NCBI GenBank assembly: GCA_964630775.1 | Contig: CAZVYY010000009.1 | Span: forward strand, 1 to 64,000 | Reading direction: 5' to 3' | Length of the DNA: 64,000 bases | Source of the DNA: Anaeroglomus sp964630775 | Lineage (GTDB): Bacteria; Planctomycetota; Phycisphaerae; Sedimentisphaerales; Anaerohalosphaeraceae | Part shown: piece by piece, positions 17,488 through 26,543 of the stretch | How the letters are laid out: every line of letters starts with the position of its first letter | Position numbering within the stretch: position 1 is the first letter of the stretch | Notes under the pieces: model-generated | What the model saw: the letters and a program-made list of their open reading frames with translations, nothing else | What the model was told of the DNA's origin: nothing | Database searches by the model: none | Program-made: the position numbers and the translations under genes

Positions 17488-19188
17488 TCAGGGTCTGCCG
17501 GCCTGAACCATCTCTGCGATTTCACTGTCGGTCATGACGCGGCCCAGAATGACGATTTCATCCATTTTACCGTTGAAACGAGACCCGTCGTTGGGAGCAC
17601 TGTCGGTACCAATAAACAGTCCAGCTTCTGCCAGTTCCTGTTTATGCGGCCAGCTTTTGGAGTCAATGAGCATGCCGTTCAGGTAGAACCGGACCGTCTG
17701 ATTATCATGGGTTGCTGCGATATGGAGCCAGCCGGACTGTTCCGGGATTTTCGTGCTGTAGATTTGATTTTTGGCGTCTTCGGTGTTCTTTTTTCTGGCC
17801 AGATGGATGTTTTGCCTCCAGTCCGACGAGGTGGGGCTTCGATAGCCTAATTGATAATTGCACAGTTCCTGCGGGGCAATACGATTGGACAGGATATGGC
17901 CTCCGTCTTTGCTGTCGGCGCAATAAATCCATGCGGCTACGGTGACGGGGCCGTTGGTGCACAGTTTTGGATTGGGGGCGACTTCCACCTGCTGTTTCTG
18001 GGAACGGTCGAACTGAAGGGCCGTTTTCTGAGGCCATCTGCCGGTGGTCCAGGCGGGTTTGTTTTTATCATTGAGGCTGCACAGGACCCCGTCGAGTGAA
18101 CCTGCCGTCAATGGTGCCAGATTGACTAATGTGTCAGGATTGGCCGCATTTTTTTCGAATGTATAATAGGCGATAAGGTCGGGATCACGGCGAAGCTGGT
18201 AGCTGTATGCCGCCCAGCGGTCGTAGGGGGATTCGGGGGCTTTGAGTCTGGCATTGAATTCCGCCGGTCGGACAAAGAGGCTGGAAATGCCCTGTTTTTT
18301 GGAGAGCCTGCCCTGGGTGTTGGCCTGGCCGGCCTGGGTTTCGGTCAGCATCATGCGCTGCTCGAAACGCAGGGGATTGGAGCCGGAACGCAATTCCACT
18401 TTGCCCTGATAGACATGGGTCAGGGTATTATTGGACGCATCGACGCTGACGCCGAATTCGGTGCCGTAATCGACGATACTGGCCTGCGGGGAACGCACGA
18501 CGAAAGGCGTTTCGGAGGTTTTATCGATTTTGACGACGACCTGTCCCTGCTGCAGATAGAGCTGGCAGGCGGATTCGATGGTGAACTGGGTCGGGGCCTG
18601 AATGATGGCCACCGTCCCGTTATCAAAGCCGATTTCGGCAAGACCTTTCGTTAATTTCATCGGGCCGGGATAGAGATCGCAGCCGGGCAGAATCTGGCCC
18701 GAGGCATTTTCCCATTTGGCATCGATAGAGTTGACAAGTTTTGCGGCCGGATCGGCTGTCGCAGCCGGGTTTGTCCGGGCAAAGAAGATCAGCAGGACGA
18801 TGGCCGCCGCCGACACGATGAGGGAGACCAGGGACATCTTGCTGAAGTTGTGAACGACGCGGTCCCGGGGGGCGAGGATGGTCAGTGATTCGTTTGCTTT
18901 GGGCTGAGGGATGGCCGGGGCGGTCTTTTCCGCGTCGGCCAGGCAGTTCCACAGATTCTGGTCCAGGAACGCCGACTGGCCGGGCTCGGCCATGCTCAGT
19001 ATCTCGATGTCATTAAGTCCGATATACGATGCGATGAAATCATAATAAATCTGGCGTGCCGCGGCACTGTCGGACAGAAGCGTATTGAGCTGCCGAAACT
19101 CGGCTTCGGTAATCGACCCTTCCAGCGACAGCATCAGCAGATGCGTCAACTGGTCAATAAACTGGGGGTCTTTGTGCAGGGGGTTCAT
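17488..19188 (-). CDS. FecR-domain membrane protein with C-terminal LamG domain
   Basis: A 566-residue protein. The cytoplasmic N-terminal region (about 1-110) resembles the anti-sigma-like part of Planctomycete/Verrucomicrobia FecR proteins. One membrane helix follows (about 120-140, LVSLIVSAAAIVLLIFF). The FecR domain (about 150-290) contains FVVRSPQASIVDYGTEFGV and VYQGKVELRSG. The extracytoplasmic C-terminal half (about 330-560) is a LamG domain ending in MDEIVILGRVMTDSEIAEM. FecR proteins transmit signals from the envelope to a partner ECF sigma factor. The partner gene ends 3 bases upstream. LamG suggests that the sensed ligand is a carbohydrate or a LamG-binding protein. Confidence 0.82.
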   Translation of the reverse strand: MNPLHKDPQFIDQLTHLLMLSLEGSITEAEFRQLNTLLSDSAAARQIYYDFIASYIGLNDIEILSMAEPGQSAFLDQNLWNCLADAEKTAPAIPQPKANESLTILAPRDRVVHNFSKMSLVSLIVSAAAIVLLIFFARTNPAATADPAAKLVNSIDAKWENASGQILPGCDLYPGPMKLTKGLAEIGFDNGTVAIIQAPTQFTIESACQLYLQQGQVVVKIDKTSETPFVVRSPQASIVDYGTEFGVSVDASNNTLTHVYQGKVELRSGSNPLRFEQRMMLTETQAGQANTQGRLSKKQGISSLFVRPAEFNARLKAPESPYDRWAAYSYQLRRDPDLIAYYTFEKNAANPDTLVNLAPLTAGSLDGVLCSLNDKNKPAWTTGRWPQKTALQFDRSQKQQVEVAPNPKLCTNGPVTVAAWIYCADSKDGGHILSNRIAPQELCNYQLGYRSPTSSDWRQNIHLARKKNTEDAKNQIYSTKIPEQSGWLHIAATHDNQTVRFYLNGMLIDSKSWPHKQELAEAGLFIGTDSAPNDGSRFNGKMDEIVILGRVMTDSEIAEMVQAGRP

Positions 19189-19191
19189 TGT

Positions 19192-19722
19192 TTATCCTTC
19201 CATTGCCATTCTCAGACGAATGCACCGGATCAGACGGCCGTGAATGCCGGAAACCTTTTTCAATGCCGCCGGCGAGGATATTCCCAGACGCTGGCCGATT
19301 TTGGTAAACGGCATCTCCTGTTCGTATCGCATTTTCACAAGCTGCAGATCTCCAGGCGTCAGTTTTTTGATGCATTCCCTGAGTGTATCCATCCGGTGGT
19401 TGAACTGGCGGGACGCGGATGCGGACTCCTCGTCGATTTTCATCTGCAGGGTCTCATCAAAGTGTAGTTTGCCTTCTTTTTTGCTTTTGCGGAAATAGTT
19501 CATAATTTCAAATCGGGCCGTTGTCAGGCTCCAGGCGACAAAATCCGTTTCGGGTTTGTACTGGTCGAATTTTTTCCAGAGAATCGACAACGTATTCTGG
19601 AGAATATCGTCTGCGTCCGCGAAATTGGGCACATAGGTTAAAATATAGCCTAAGATGCATTTCTGGTTGGGCAGAAGCAGGCTTAAAAACTTATCAGAAT
19701 TTTCTTTCCTGTCTGTGTCCAC
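19192..19722 (-). CDS. ECF sigma factor, Rhodopirellula/Verrucomicrobium type
   Basis: A 176-residue ECF sigma factor. Region 2 includes YVPNFADADDILQNTLSILW and DFVAWSLTTARFEIMNYFRK. Region 4 includes LRECIKKLTPGDLQLVKMRY and FTKIGQRLGISSPAALKKV. This pattern fits the sigma subfamily named after Rhodopirellula and Verrucomicrobium, which is usually paired with a FecR/LamG protein. Such a protein is encoded 3 bases downstream. A second copy of the pair exists at 40486-42722. Targets are unknown; the secreted LamG-dockerin protein at 15286-17418 is a candidate. Confidence 0.9.
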   Translation of the reverse strand: MDTDRKENSDKFLSLLLPNQKCILGYILTYVPNFADADDILQNTLSILWKKFDQYKPETDFVAWSLTTARFEIMNYFRKSKKEGKLHFDETLQMKIDEESASASRQFNHRMDTLRECIKKLTPGDLQLVKMRYEQEMPFTKIGQRLGISSPAALKKVSGIHGRLIRCIRLRMAMEG

Positions 19723-19974
19723 TGTATTCTATTCTGCGTTTGACCACAATTCGTTAATACTTCGCCATAGCCACAATTATATTACGTTTGTGCACAGCGG
19801 ACCATTAACTTGATTTTCAAAAAGGCTGGCAATCTTTCGACATAAAATCAGCAAATTCTTGAGAAAAGAAAAGGGGGTAAAAAGATTTTTTTATATCTAA
19901 TACAAGGTGTGATGAGTCGCGTAATGTTTCGTACCGTATCGCCTATATCGATGTCATTATTAATATTGAAAACG

Positions 19975-20967
19975 TTAATTTGTCATAATTAAAATGGATT
20001 GAGCGGCCGCCAGGCGAATATAGGGGGATTCGCTGTTGAGTGCTTTAGCGAGGTATCCTGTTAGAATGTCGGCCTTTATATTACCAATAGCCATGACCGC
20101 CGTTCCTGTGGCGACGGTGGCTTGATTCAAGTCCGGATTGGTCTGGAAATATTTCACCAGATTTTCAAGCCCGCTGGAATCGCCGAGTTTACCCAGCTCG
20201 TCCGCGGCACAAAGGCGGACTTCAGCAATATCGTCTTTAAGCATGGTCTGGATGGCTTCTCTGGCTTCTTTGGTGCCCAGCGCTCCCATTCCGCGAATAC
20301 CCATGACGCGGTCATCGGCGTATTTGCTGATGAGCAGGGGCCAGAGCTTATCTTTGTAAATCCGCACATCTTTGAGGCGGGCGATGGAATCTACCGCTTG
20401 AAGACGGACTTTGTCGGGAGCGTCGTTGTCGCGGGAGGCCTGATAAATCAGAGGTAAATCTTCTTTATTGCCCAGTTTCCCCAGGAGTAAGATGGCATTG
20501 GCTCGAACGGTGCCGTCGGGACTCAGTGCCGCTTCGCGGATTTTGGAGTAATGGGACAAGTCTCCTGTTTTAATCAGGGCGTAGGCGGCAGCGATTTGCA
20601 CATTCTGGTCGGAGTCGGCGAGGGCTTTTTTGAGGTGGTCGCCGCATGTCGGACACCGCATGTCTCCAATGGCGGCGGCAGCAACAAAGCGGACAGCAAC
20701 CGAAGGATCGTTGAGTTTCTGGATGATATCGCCAATCAACTCTTTCTGGCCGGTCAGTGCGGCAATTTCAATGGCATGATTGCGAATGTAGGCATTGTTG
20801 TCGGAGATTCCTGTTTTGATAATCGCGTACGCCTGGCTTTTGAGAGGCTTTAACTCGACCGGCTTGACCGGGACGGTCATTGAGGCGGCGGGAGTTTGCT
20901 GAGGTGCCGGATTGCATCCGCATACCATACAGGCAACTGTGAACAGTGCATACGCTATAGGCTTCAT
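19975..20967 (-). CDS. HEAT-repeat lipoprotein
   Basis: A 330-residue protein with a lipoprotein signal (MVCGC, lipidated Cys18). The rest consists of roughly eight HEAT/PBS-lyase-like helical repeats (for example DPSVAVRFVAAAAIGDM and DNDAPDKVRLQAVDSIARL). HEAT repeats form protein-interaction solenoids; no enzyme motif is present. Its ATG overlaps the stop codon of lnt (ATGA at 20967-20964), so translation is coupled to the apolipoprotein N-acyltransferase that would complete its own lipidation. Function is unknown beyond an envelope-anchored scaffold. Confidence 0.82.
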   Translation of the reverse strand: MKPIAYALFTVACMVCGCNPAPQQTPAASMTVPVKPVELKPLKSQAYAIIKTGISDNNAYIRNHAIEIAALTGQKELIGDIIQKLNDPSVAVRFVAAAAIGDMRCPTCGDHLKKALADSDQNVQIAAAYALIKTGDLSHYSKIREAALSPDGTVRANAILLLGKLGNKEDLPLIYQASRDNDAPDKVRLQAVDSIARLKDVRIYKDKLWPLLISKYADDRVMGIRGMGALGTKEAREAIQTMLKDDIAEVRLCAADELGKLGDSSGLENLVKYFQTNPDLNQATVATGTAVMAIGNIKADILTGYLAKALNSESPYIRLAAAQSILIMTN

Positions 20968-22670
20968 CGTCTTGTTCTCCGTAGAAGGATTATGATTGCC
21001 GTTAATATAAGCACACCGGCGGGGAGTTTGTCAATCCAATCTCCGTTGCGGGTGTAAAATGTTATGGTCTTGACGCGGGGGATATGGTCCATGAACCAGC
21101 CTTCGACACCCTGACGGTCCATGACATTGGGGGGCAGGGTGCCGGCCTGAAACTCGTTACGCAGTCTGCCGTCCGGCTCGATGAGGCAGCTAATGCCGGT
21201 GTTGACGCTGCGGAAGATGGAAATACGGTTTTCGATGCAGCGAAAGACGCTGATGGCCGTGCGCTGAGGCAGTTCGACGGAGGGAACGACGGTTTTGTCT
21301 TTGAATTGAACGTACCAGCCGTCGTTGCTCATATTGACCAGCCAGTCCGCGGCCTTGATATTGTCCTGATAGACCATTTTACGGCTGATGGCCGGGTCGG
21401 TGTCTTCATAGCAGATCAATACGCCGAAGTGATATTCTATGTTATTGAGCCTGACCGGGAACAGAATAAAGTCTTCACCGGGGGTTAGATTATAGTCGTA
21501 ATCATAGGGGCTAAGCTGCATAAATAGTTTATACAGCGGGGGAAACGATTTCTTGAAGGGGATGTATTCACCGAAGGGAACCAGATGAATTTTATCGTAT
21601 CGCAGGGGGCTTTGTCTGCCGGTGGGCAGATACAGATAAGCGGAGTTATAACGGTCCACAACACCCAGTTCGCCGCGTACTACGCCCACATCCGCTCCGT
21701 GGGCGCCGACCAATATATAGCATTGGTTCTTTTTGGCATATTCGGCAATCAGGCGATTGAACAACACCGGTTCGCTTTCAGGTTTATCGAGAAAATATTC
21801 ACGATATCCGGGATTAAGGATGGTCAGGACCATGGTTTCCGGCCAGACAATAAGTTTGGCACCGGCCTGAATGCACTGGTCGCTGAGTGCAAACAGGTTA
21901 TCCAGAATCGCCCCGGCGTTGTCGGTCTCTTCCTTGACGGCGGTGGGGACATTGGTTTGAACCGAAGCCGCAGAGCAATGGGAAGCGATTTCTCGGCTGG
22001 CATCGATTTCTTTAAGTTGGTAATTTCCATAAAGCATCGATGCTGCCAGAAGTGAGCCTGTCAGGGCGGCGCTGAGCCAGAGACGTTTACTGAAAATGCG
22101 TCTGTGTCCGATCGCCAGAACGGCCTCCGCGGCCGCGCCGTTGACTGCAGCAATCAGGGCGGATATGCCGAAGGTGCCGAACAGGTCGGCAATCTGAATC
22201 AGCGGCAGGTGCTGATACTGGCTGTGGGCCAGGAAATACCAACTAAAGCCGGTGAACAGGAACGATTGAATGGATTCGGCCCCGACAAACAGGATGGGAA
22301 TCGCCAGCACCATAGGCCAGTTGCGTCGGCGTAAGGCGCGAACGCCCAGGGCCAGCAGCGGCCAGTACAGGGCCTGAAATGCGGCAAAACATGCATAACC
22401 CGGCCCGGTAATCGGAATCAGCCAGTAAAGATTGCCCAGCCAGTAGGCCAGCGAGATCAGAAATGCGATGAAGAATAAGGATTTGCCCGGCGATTGAGGA
22501 TGGCAGGCCAGGACCAACGGCACCAGGGCGATCCAGGCCAGCCAATCCAGGTTCCACGGGGCCTGACAAACCGTCAGCAGGCCTGCGGACAGCAGCAGCA
22601 GGGGTATCTGCAATAGATAATAGGGTTTGTGTCTGTGATAGGATTGTGTTGAATTTATCTTGCCACCCAT
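20964..22670 (-). CDS. lnt: Apolipoprotein N-acyltransferase
   Basis: A 568-residue enzyme with about six to seven membrane helices at the N-terminus and a nitrilase-fold domain between helices. The catalytic triad is visible as Glu278 (VWPETM), Lys360 (YDKIHLVPFGEYIPF) and Cys420 (LICYED). Lnt transfers a third acyl chain to the N-terminal cysteine of lipoproteins, acting at the periplasmic face of the inner membrane. The gene overlaps the preceding methyltransferase gene by 16 bases and the following HEAT-lipoprotein gene by 4, so the three are probably one transcription unit. Lipoprotein triacylation indicates a Gram-negative-type envelope. Confidence 0.93.
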   Translation of the reverse strand: MGGKINSTQSYHRHKPYYLLQIPLLLLSAGLLTVCQAPWNLDWLAWIALVPLVLACHPQSPGKSLFFIAFLISLAYWLGNLYWLIPITGPGYACFAAFQALYWPLLALGVRALRRRNWPMVLAIPILFVGAESIQSFLFTGFSWYFLAHSQYQHLPLIQIADLFGTFGISALIAAVNGAAAEAVLAIGHRRIFSKRLWLSAALTGSLLAASMLYGNYQLKEIDASREIASHCSAASVQTNVPTAVKEETDNAGAILDNLFALSDQCIQAGAKLIVWPETMVLTILNPGYREYFLDKPESEPVLFNRLIAEYAKKNQCYILVGAHGADVGVVRGELGVVDRYNSAYLYLPTGRQSPLRYDKIHLVPFGEYIPFKKSFPPLYKLFMQLSPYDYDYNLTPGEDFILFPVRLNNIEYHFGVLICYEDTDPAISRKMVYQDNIKAADWLVNMSNDGWYVQFKDKTVVPSVELPQRTAISVFRCIENRISIFRSVNTGISCLIEPDGRLRNEFQAGTLPPNVMDRQGVEGWFMDHIPRVKTITFYTRNGDWIDKLPAGVLILTAIIILLRRTRR

Positions 22671-23620
22671 GTTGTCAGCTCCTTGAGGGCTTTCTGGATC
22701 GCACTGCGATCGTAGGTTTTGCCGTTGTTCATCCGGATATGAAATTGTTTAATAAAGGCCTCCAGAAACAGCGGTGTGTCGAGGATGGTCTGGGCGTGAA
22801 TGCCCATTTCCACGAACAGGCGTTTGAGTTCGAATGATTCGAATTGATTCAGCGGGGCGGTGCTGTTGGCCTCGATTTGGGTTTTGAGGTCGGCCAGCCG
22901 CTTGCGGGAGTTGATGACATAGTCTTCGGAGATATCGAACCCGCAGTAGTTGCGTCCCAATTGCAGTGCGGCGGCGGCGGTGGTGCCGGAGCCGCTGAAC
23001 GGGTCCAGGACCATATCCCCGGGATTGGAACTGACGGCGACGGCACGTGCCAGCAGGAGTTCCGGCATCTGGCAGGGGTGCCAGCCCTGTCGCTCTTTGA
23101 ATGAACCGCAGACGCGGGAGTAGCAATCCCAGGTGTCGCTGGCAATTTTGCCGATGCTGATGGCCCGGGCATCGTTGTAATAAAGCTGTCGGTCGGAGGG
23201 GATGCGGACGGCCAGGTCGTTGAAGACAAAGTTCTTCACATCCCGGACAAAGTACAGGATGTGGGTATGCGACTTGGCGAATTTCTGGGTGGTCTGCTGG
23301 CCGAAGGTGTAATGCCAGATGATCCAGTTGCGAACACTCAGGCCGAGTTCTTCGCCGATGATGCGAATGTGGGCGGCATAGTCGTCGGCAATGGCGACGT
23401 AAAAAGAGCCGTGGGGCTTGAGTACCCGCAGGCAGGCCGTCATCCAGTCCCGCGTCCAGGCGAGATAATTGTTTTTTTCGAGCTTGTCGTGGTATTTGTC
23501 GTAGCGAAAGCCGACATTAAACGGCGGATCGGCAAAGACCATATCCACAAACGGCTGATCGATTTTGTCGAGCAGCTCGATGCAGTCGCCAAGCAGGATG
23601 TTATTGTGATACTCGTGCAT
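22655..23620 (-). CDS. Orphan site-specific DNA methyltransferase (beta class)
   Basis: A 321-residue SAM-dependent DNA methyltransferase. The catalytic motif DPPF (FADPPFNVGFRYD) lies near residue 30 and the SAM-binding motif FSGSGTTAAAALQLGR near residue 210, the order of beta-class N6-adenine/N4-cytosine enzymes. DPPF favours adenine or N4-cytosine methylation. No restriction endonuclease gene is adjacent. Its 3' end overlaps lnt by 16 bases, an unusual operon partner for a restriction-modification gene, so an orphan regulatory methyltransferase is more likely. The C-terminal 60 residues are a helical extension of unknown function. Confidence 0.88.
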   Translation of the reverse strand: MHEYHNNILLGDCIELLDKIDQPFVDMVFADPPFNVGFRYDKYHDKLEKNNYLAWTRDWMTACLRVLKPHGSFYVAIADDYAAHIRIIGEELGLSVRNWIIWHYTFGQQTTQKFAKSHTHILYFVRDVKNFVFNDLAVRIPSDRQLYYNDARAISIGKIASDTWDCYSRVCGSFKERQGWHPCQMPELLLARAVAVSSNPGDMVLDPFSGSGTTAAAALQLGRNYCGFDISEDYVINSRKRLADLKTQIEANSTAPLNQFESFELKRLFVEMGIHAQTILDTPLFLEAFIKQFHIRMNNGKTYDRSAIQKALKELTTWVAR

Positions 23621-23675
23621 AGGGCGATATCATACAGGCAAGCCAAATGTTTGCAAGTCTTGTCTGGAAAAAGGA

Positions 23676-24353
23676 TTATTCAAAAAAACCGGCCAGCCTT
23701 GCCGCTGTCAGGCTGGTGTAATCCGGCACCTGAATCAGGGCGTCGGCTGCCTCGGGCAACTCGGCCGGGTCGGTTCCTATCGTAATGGCGACATATTTCA
23801 TCCCGGCGTTACGACAGGCCTTGAATCCGGAGGAAGAATCTTCAAAAACAAGGCATTTTTCCGGCGGGAGGCCCAATTCTGCGGCGGCCCGAAGGAGCCC
23901 TTCCGGGTCCGGTTTGCCCACTTTAAGCATGTCGCGATTGATAGCAGTCTTGAAAAATCGGCTGATATTCAGTCCATTCAGGACAAAATCGACATTTTCT
24001 CTCGGGGAATTGGAGGCCGCTCCGCAGGGGATGCCGGCTGCTTGCAGGTCTTCCAACAGGCGTTTAAGGCCGGGGATTTCCTTGAGATGCGGGGCAAAGC
24101 TGGTCCGGTAGAGGGTTTCCTTTTCATCGGCAATCTGCTGAATCAGCTCGGCAGGGGCGTGATCGCCGAAGAGATTGCGGACGATTTTATCGTTACTGCG
24201 GGCGTGGATTCGCTCGTGATAATCCCGCTCTGTGAAATTCAGGCCGTGTTTGGCAGTCAGGGCCAGCCACGCGTCCCTGTGAAAGGCGGTATTATTGACC
24301 ATCGTGCCGTCCACGTCAAAAATGACGGCAAAAGTCGGTTTTTCTGTTTTCAA
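23676..24353 (-). CDS. HAD-superfamily phosphatase, beta-phosphoglucomutase-like
   Basis: A 225-residue HAD hydrolase of subfamily IA. Motif I is DVDGTM with nucleophile Asp14 and Asp16. Motif II is GAASNSPRENV. A motif III lysine lies in MLKVGKPDPEGLL. Motif IV is CLVFEDSSSGFKACRNAG. The helical cap between motifs I and II is of the beta-phosphoglucomutase/phosphatase type. The substrate is probably a sugar phosphate or similar small phosphoester. It stands 55 bases downstream of nothing in its own orientation except the divergent YkgJ gene, and upstream of the methyltransferase-lnt unit. Confidence 0.85.
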   Translation of the reverse strand: MKTEKPTFAVIFDVDGTMVNNTAFHRDAWLALTAKHGLNFTERDYHERIHARSNDKIVRNLFGDHAPAELIQQIADEKETLYRTSFAPHLKEIPGLKRLLEDLQAAGIPCGAASNSPRENVDFVLNGLNISRFFKTAINRDMLKVGKPDPEGLLRAAAELGLPPEKCLVFEDSSSGFKACRNAGMKYVAITIGTDPAELPEAADALIQVPDYTSLTAARLAGFFE

Positions 24354-24483
24354 TTTCAGTTTTCCTGTTTAAAGTAGTCCAAAAAGAGAGGAAAAGTGTA
24401 CGAGAATCGGGTTCGGAAAGCAAGGGGCTTTGCCGGGCAAAATAGATTGAAAATACGAGGGTGCGGACTTTATCCCGAGGCAG

Positions 24484-24504
24484 CTTGTAAGAATTTTTTA
24501 CAAG
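24484..24504 (+). promoter_or_regulatory. Perfect inverted repeat upstream of the YkgJ gene
   Basis: CTTGTAA (24484-24490) and TTACAAG (24498-24504) form a perfect 7-bp dyad around GAATTTT, 36 bases before the start of the YkgJ-family gene. It could be an operator or a small RNA hairpin. Confidence 0.35.
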
Positions 24505-24540
24505 TTCAGACCGACGGCAACAGGCAGATTAGGCAGGTAT

Positions 24541-25074
24541 ATGAAATCGAAAGAATCGGCGATTGAACGGTATATGAAACTGCGTGAGCTGAGTGACCAG
24601 ATGGCGGCGGATGTGGAGACGATCAACGCCGGCGGGATGGTCTGTCGGAAGGGGTGCTGCGACTGCTGCGTCAATCTGACGGTGTTTCCGGTGGAGTTTT
24701 TTGCGATTGTCGAGGGGATGAAAAAGGCCGGGGTGAGCAAACCCGCCTTCGATGCGGCCAGGGCCTGCGGGTATCTGGATGAGCAGGGGGCGTGTGTGAT
24801 TTATCCGTTCCGGCCGATGATCTGCCGGACGCAGGGGCTGCCGCTGGCGTTTTATGATGATCAGCAGGAGGGGTATTCGGTAACCTTTTGCCCTAAGAAT
24901 TTTGCCGGGGATGATCCGGACGACCTCGACTTCGGCCCCGATAATACGCTGAATCTGGACGATCTCAATGATGCGCTGTTCGAGATTCATCTGGCGTATC
25001 TGGCCGAGCATCCTGAATCAGGCTATACCGAACAGACCCGAATCGAATTGAGCCGGCTGGGAGAGTTTTTGTAA
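24541..25074 (+). CDS. YkgJ family cysteine-cluster protein
   Basis: A 177-residue protein of the UPF0153/YkgJ family (CxxCxxCC zinc or iron-sulfur cluster). The N-terminal cluster is CRKGCCDCCV (about residues 36-45), and the second part is GACVIYPFRPMICRTQG, with the conserved Cys, Arg-Pro and Cys-Arg. The family is thought to bind a metal or Fe-S cluster; its biochemical role is not settled. An AGGCAGG sequence lies upstream of the ATG. It is a single gene flanked by non-coding DNA on both sides. Confidence 0.85.
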   Translation: MKSKESAIERYMKLRELSDQMAADVETINAGGMVCRKGCCDCCVNLTVFPVEFFAIVEGMKKAGVSKPAFDAARACGYLDEQGACVIYPFRPMICRTQGLPLAFYDDQQEGYSVTFCPKNFAGDDPDDLDFGPDNTLNLDDLNDALFEIHLAYLAEHPESGYTEQTRIELSRLGEFL

Positions 25075-25182
25075 GGGAAAAAAGCAAAATGTAAAAGGGA
25101 AAATGGGGATTTTGGAAAATCGGGCATTATATAAGGTCTGTAATAGTGGGGTATGATTCGATTTGAAAACAGGAGCGATTGG

Positions 25183-26484
25183 ATGAGAATTATTTTTTTG
25201 GTATTATGGATAGCGATTTTTGTTGTGCCTGTCAGGGCGGAACAAAAACCGTCTCAAAATGCGGCGGATATTTATAAAAAGGCGTTTGAACTATACCAGA
25301 CCGAAGGTCAGAAATGGACTCAGGAGGTTCTGGATGAATTGGAGGCGAAGAAAAAAAGCAGGACGAGTGGTTCTGAGCCCAATCTGCAGGATTTTCGCAT
25401 GCACGTGGTGGAATTGGGGGAAAGGGCGGCCTGGCAGATTGAAGAAAAGGTCAAAGCGTTTGCCAGAGGAGATGGTCAACTTAATCCGGATATTGAGGAA
25501 TATGTCTCCAGCCATCGGCATGTCATCAATCTCGTCTGGCAGGCGGTGGCAATTCCAGAGTGCAACTGGGAGTTGAGCCCGAACGACCCCTATGATCCGG
25601 TTTATGTAACGGAGCTATCCATGAAGAATACATCGATGATGAATTTGCACAATCTTGTGATGGCGGATATCAGGATTCAGGAAGAAAAGGGAAATTATAT
25701 TCATGCGATTCATCAGACCGTTGAGTTGTTGAAAATAGCTTCCCATGTCGGCAATCAGGAAGTAATGGATTTTCTGACAGCGATGCAATTTGTCTCGAAA
25801 AATGTGTCCTGTTTGCAGCAGCAGCTCGGCAGGATTCCCCCTGACGTGAAATTGCTGGGGTGGCTGAGTGAGCGGTTGGATCAGGAAAATAAACGTATTC
25901 CATCTCTGAAAGATTGCCTTCAGAATGAAAATATATCGTTTAACAAAGAAGTCTTTAAGGATTTATTCAAATTGTACGATCCCAACTCGACATTCACGGT
26001 TTCGGATGAATACCTGAACAGAAGCAGACTTTATCATGATGCTTTCCGCAAAAAATTGGTACACGCGGTTTCGCTTCCCTATCCGCAGGCCATTGTGGAG
26101 TTGGAGAAACTGTACGCAGACTTGCAACGGGATACAAACGATATCTGGAAAAACCCAGATCGGAAGATATTGGATCGAGACAAGGCATATCGATGTGATG
26201 CTTTGTTGGCGGTGGTAATACAGGCAAACAGAACTAAAGTATTTGAAGTTGCTGTCACAACAAAGAACACGTTCAACGCTTTGTGTACAGCCGTGAAAGT
26301 TTATCAGGCGACTGCCGGAGCGGGATATTTGCCGGACAAACTTCCGGCCGGTTGCCCGGCGGATTTGTTTGCTATGAAGCCGTTTGCTTATGAAACGACA
26401 TCGGATGGCTTTATGCTTCGGTCTGCGGGCAAGTCCTCTGTTCCAAATGATGATTTCAAGTATGAATATAAACTGACAAAATAA
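25183..26484 (+). CDS. Secreted helical protein of unknown function
   Basis: A 433-residue protein with a clear signal peptide (about 1-19, ending VRA). The rest is mostly alpha-helical with no enzyme motif that I recognise. The stretch ADIRIQEEKGNYIHAIHQTV and the later GAGYLPDKLPAG resemble extracellular helical regions of Planctomycete HAAS-type proteins, the part that seems missing from the gene at 902-1759. This is an impression from sequence style only. ATG 25183 is chosen over 25153 because AGGAG lies 8 bases upstream and the signal peptide starts directly there. The M23 peptidase gene follows after 59 bases. Confidence 0.6.
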   Translation: MRIIFLVLWIAIFVVPVRAEQKPSQNAADIYKKAFELYQTEGQKWTQEVLDELEAKKKSRTSGSEPNLQDFRMHVVELGERAAWQIEEKVKAFARGDGQLNPDIEEYVSSHRHVINLVWQAVAIPECNWELSPNDPYDPVYVTELSMKNTSMMNLHNLVMADIRIQEEKGNYIHAIHQTVELLKIASHVGNQEVMDFLTAMQFVSKNVSCLQQQLGRIPPDVKLLGWLSERLDQENKRIPSLKDCLQNENISFNKEVFKDLFKLYDPNSTFTVSDEYLNRSRLYHDAFRKKLVHAVSLPYPQAIVELEKLYADLQRDTNDIWKNPDRKILDRDKAYRCDALLAVVIQANRTKVFEVAVTTKNTFNALCTAVKVYQATAGAGYLPDKLPAGCPADLFAMKPFAYETTSDGFMLRSAGKSSVPNDDFKYEYKLTK

Positions 26485-26543
26485 AAAATCGATGATTTGG
26501 TTATGAAAATAAACGGAATAAGGAAAACATGGCATAGAGGTTG

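Noticed and set aside
22655..23620. Restriction-modification system
   Set aside because: Neither neighbour encodes an endonuclease; one is lnt and the other a HAD phosphatase, so only an orphan methyltransferase is supported.
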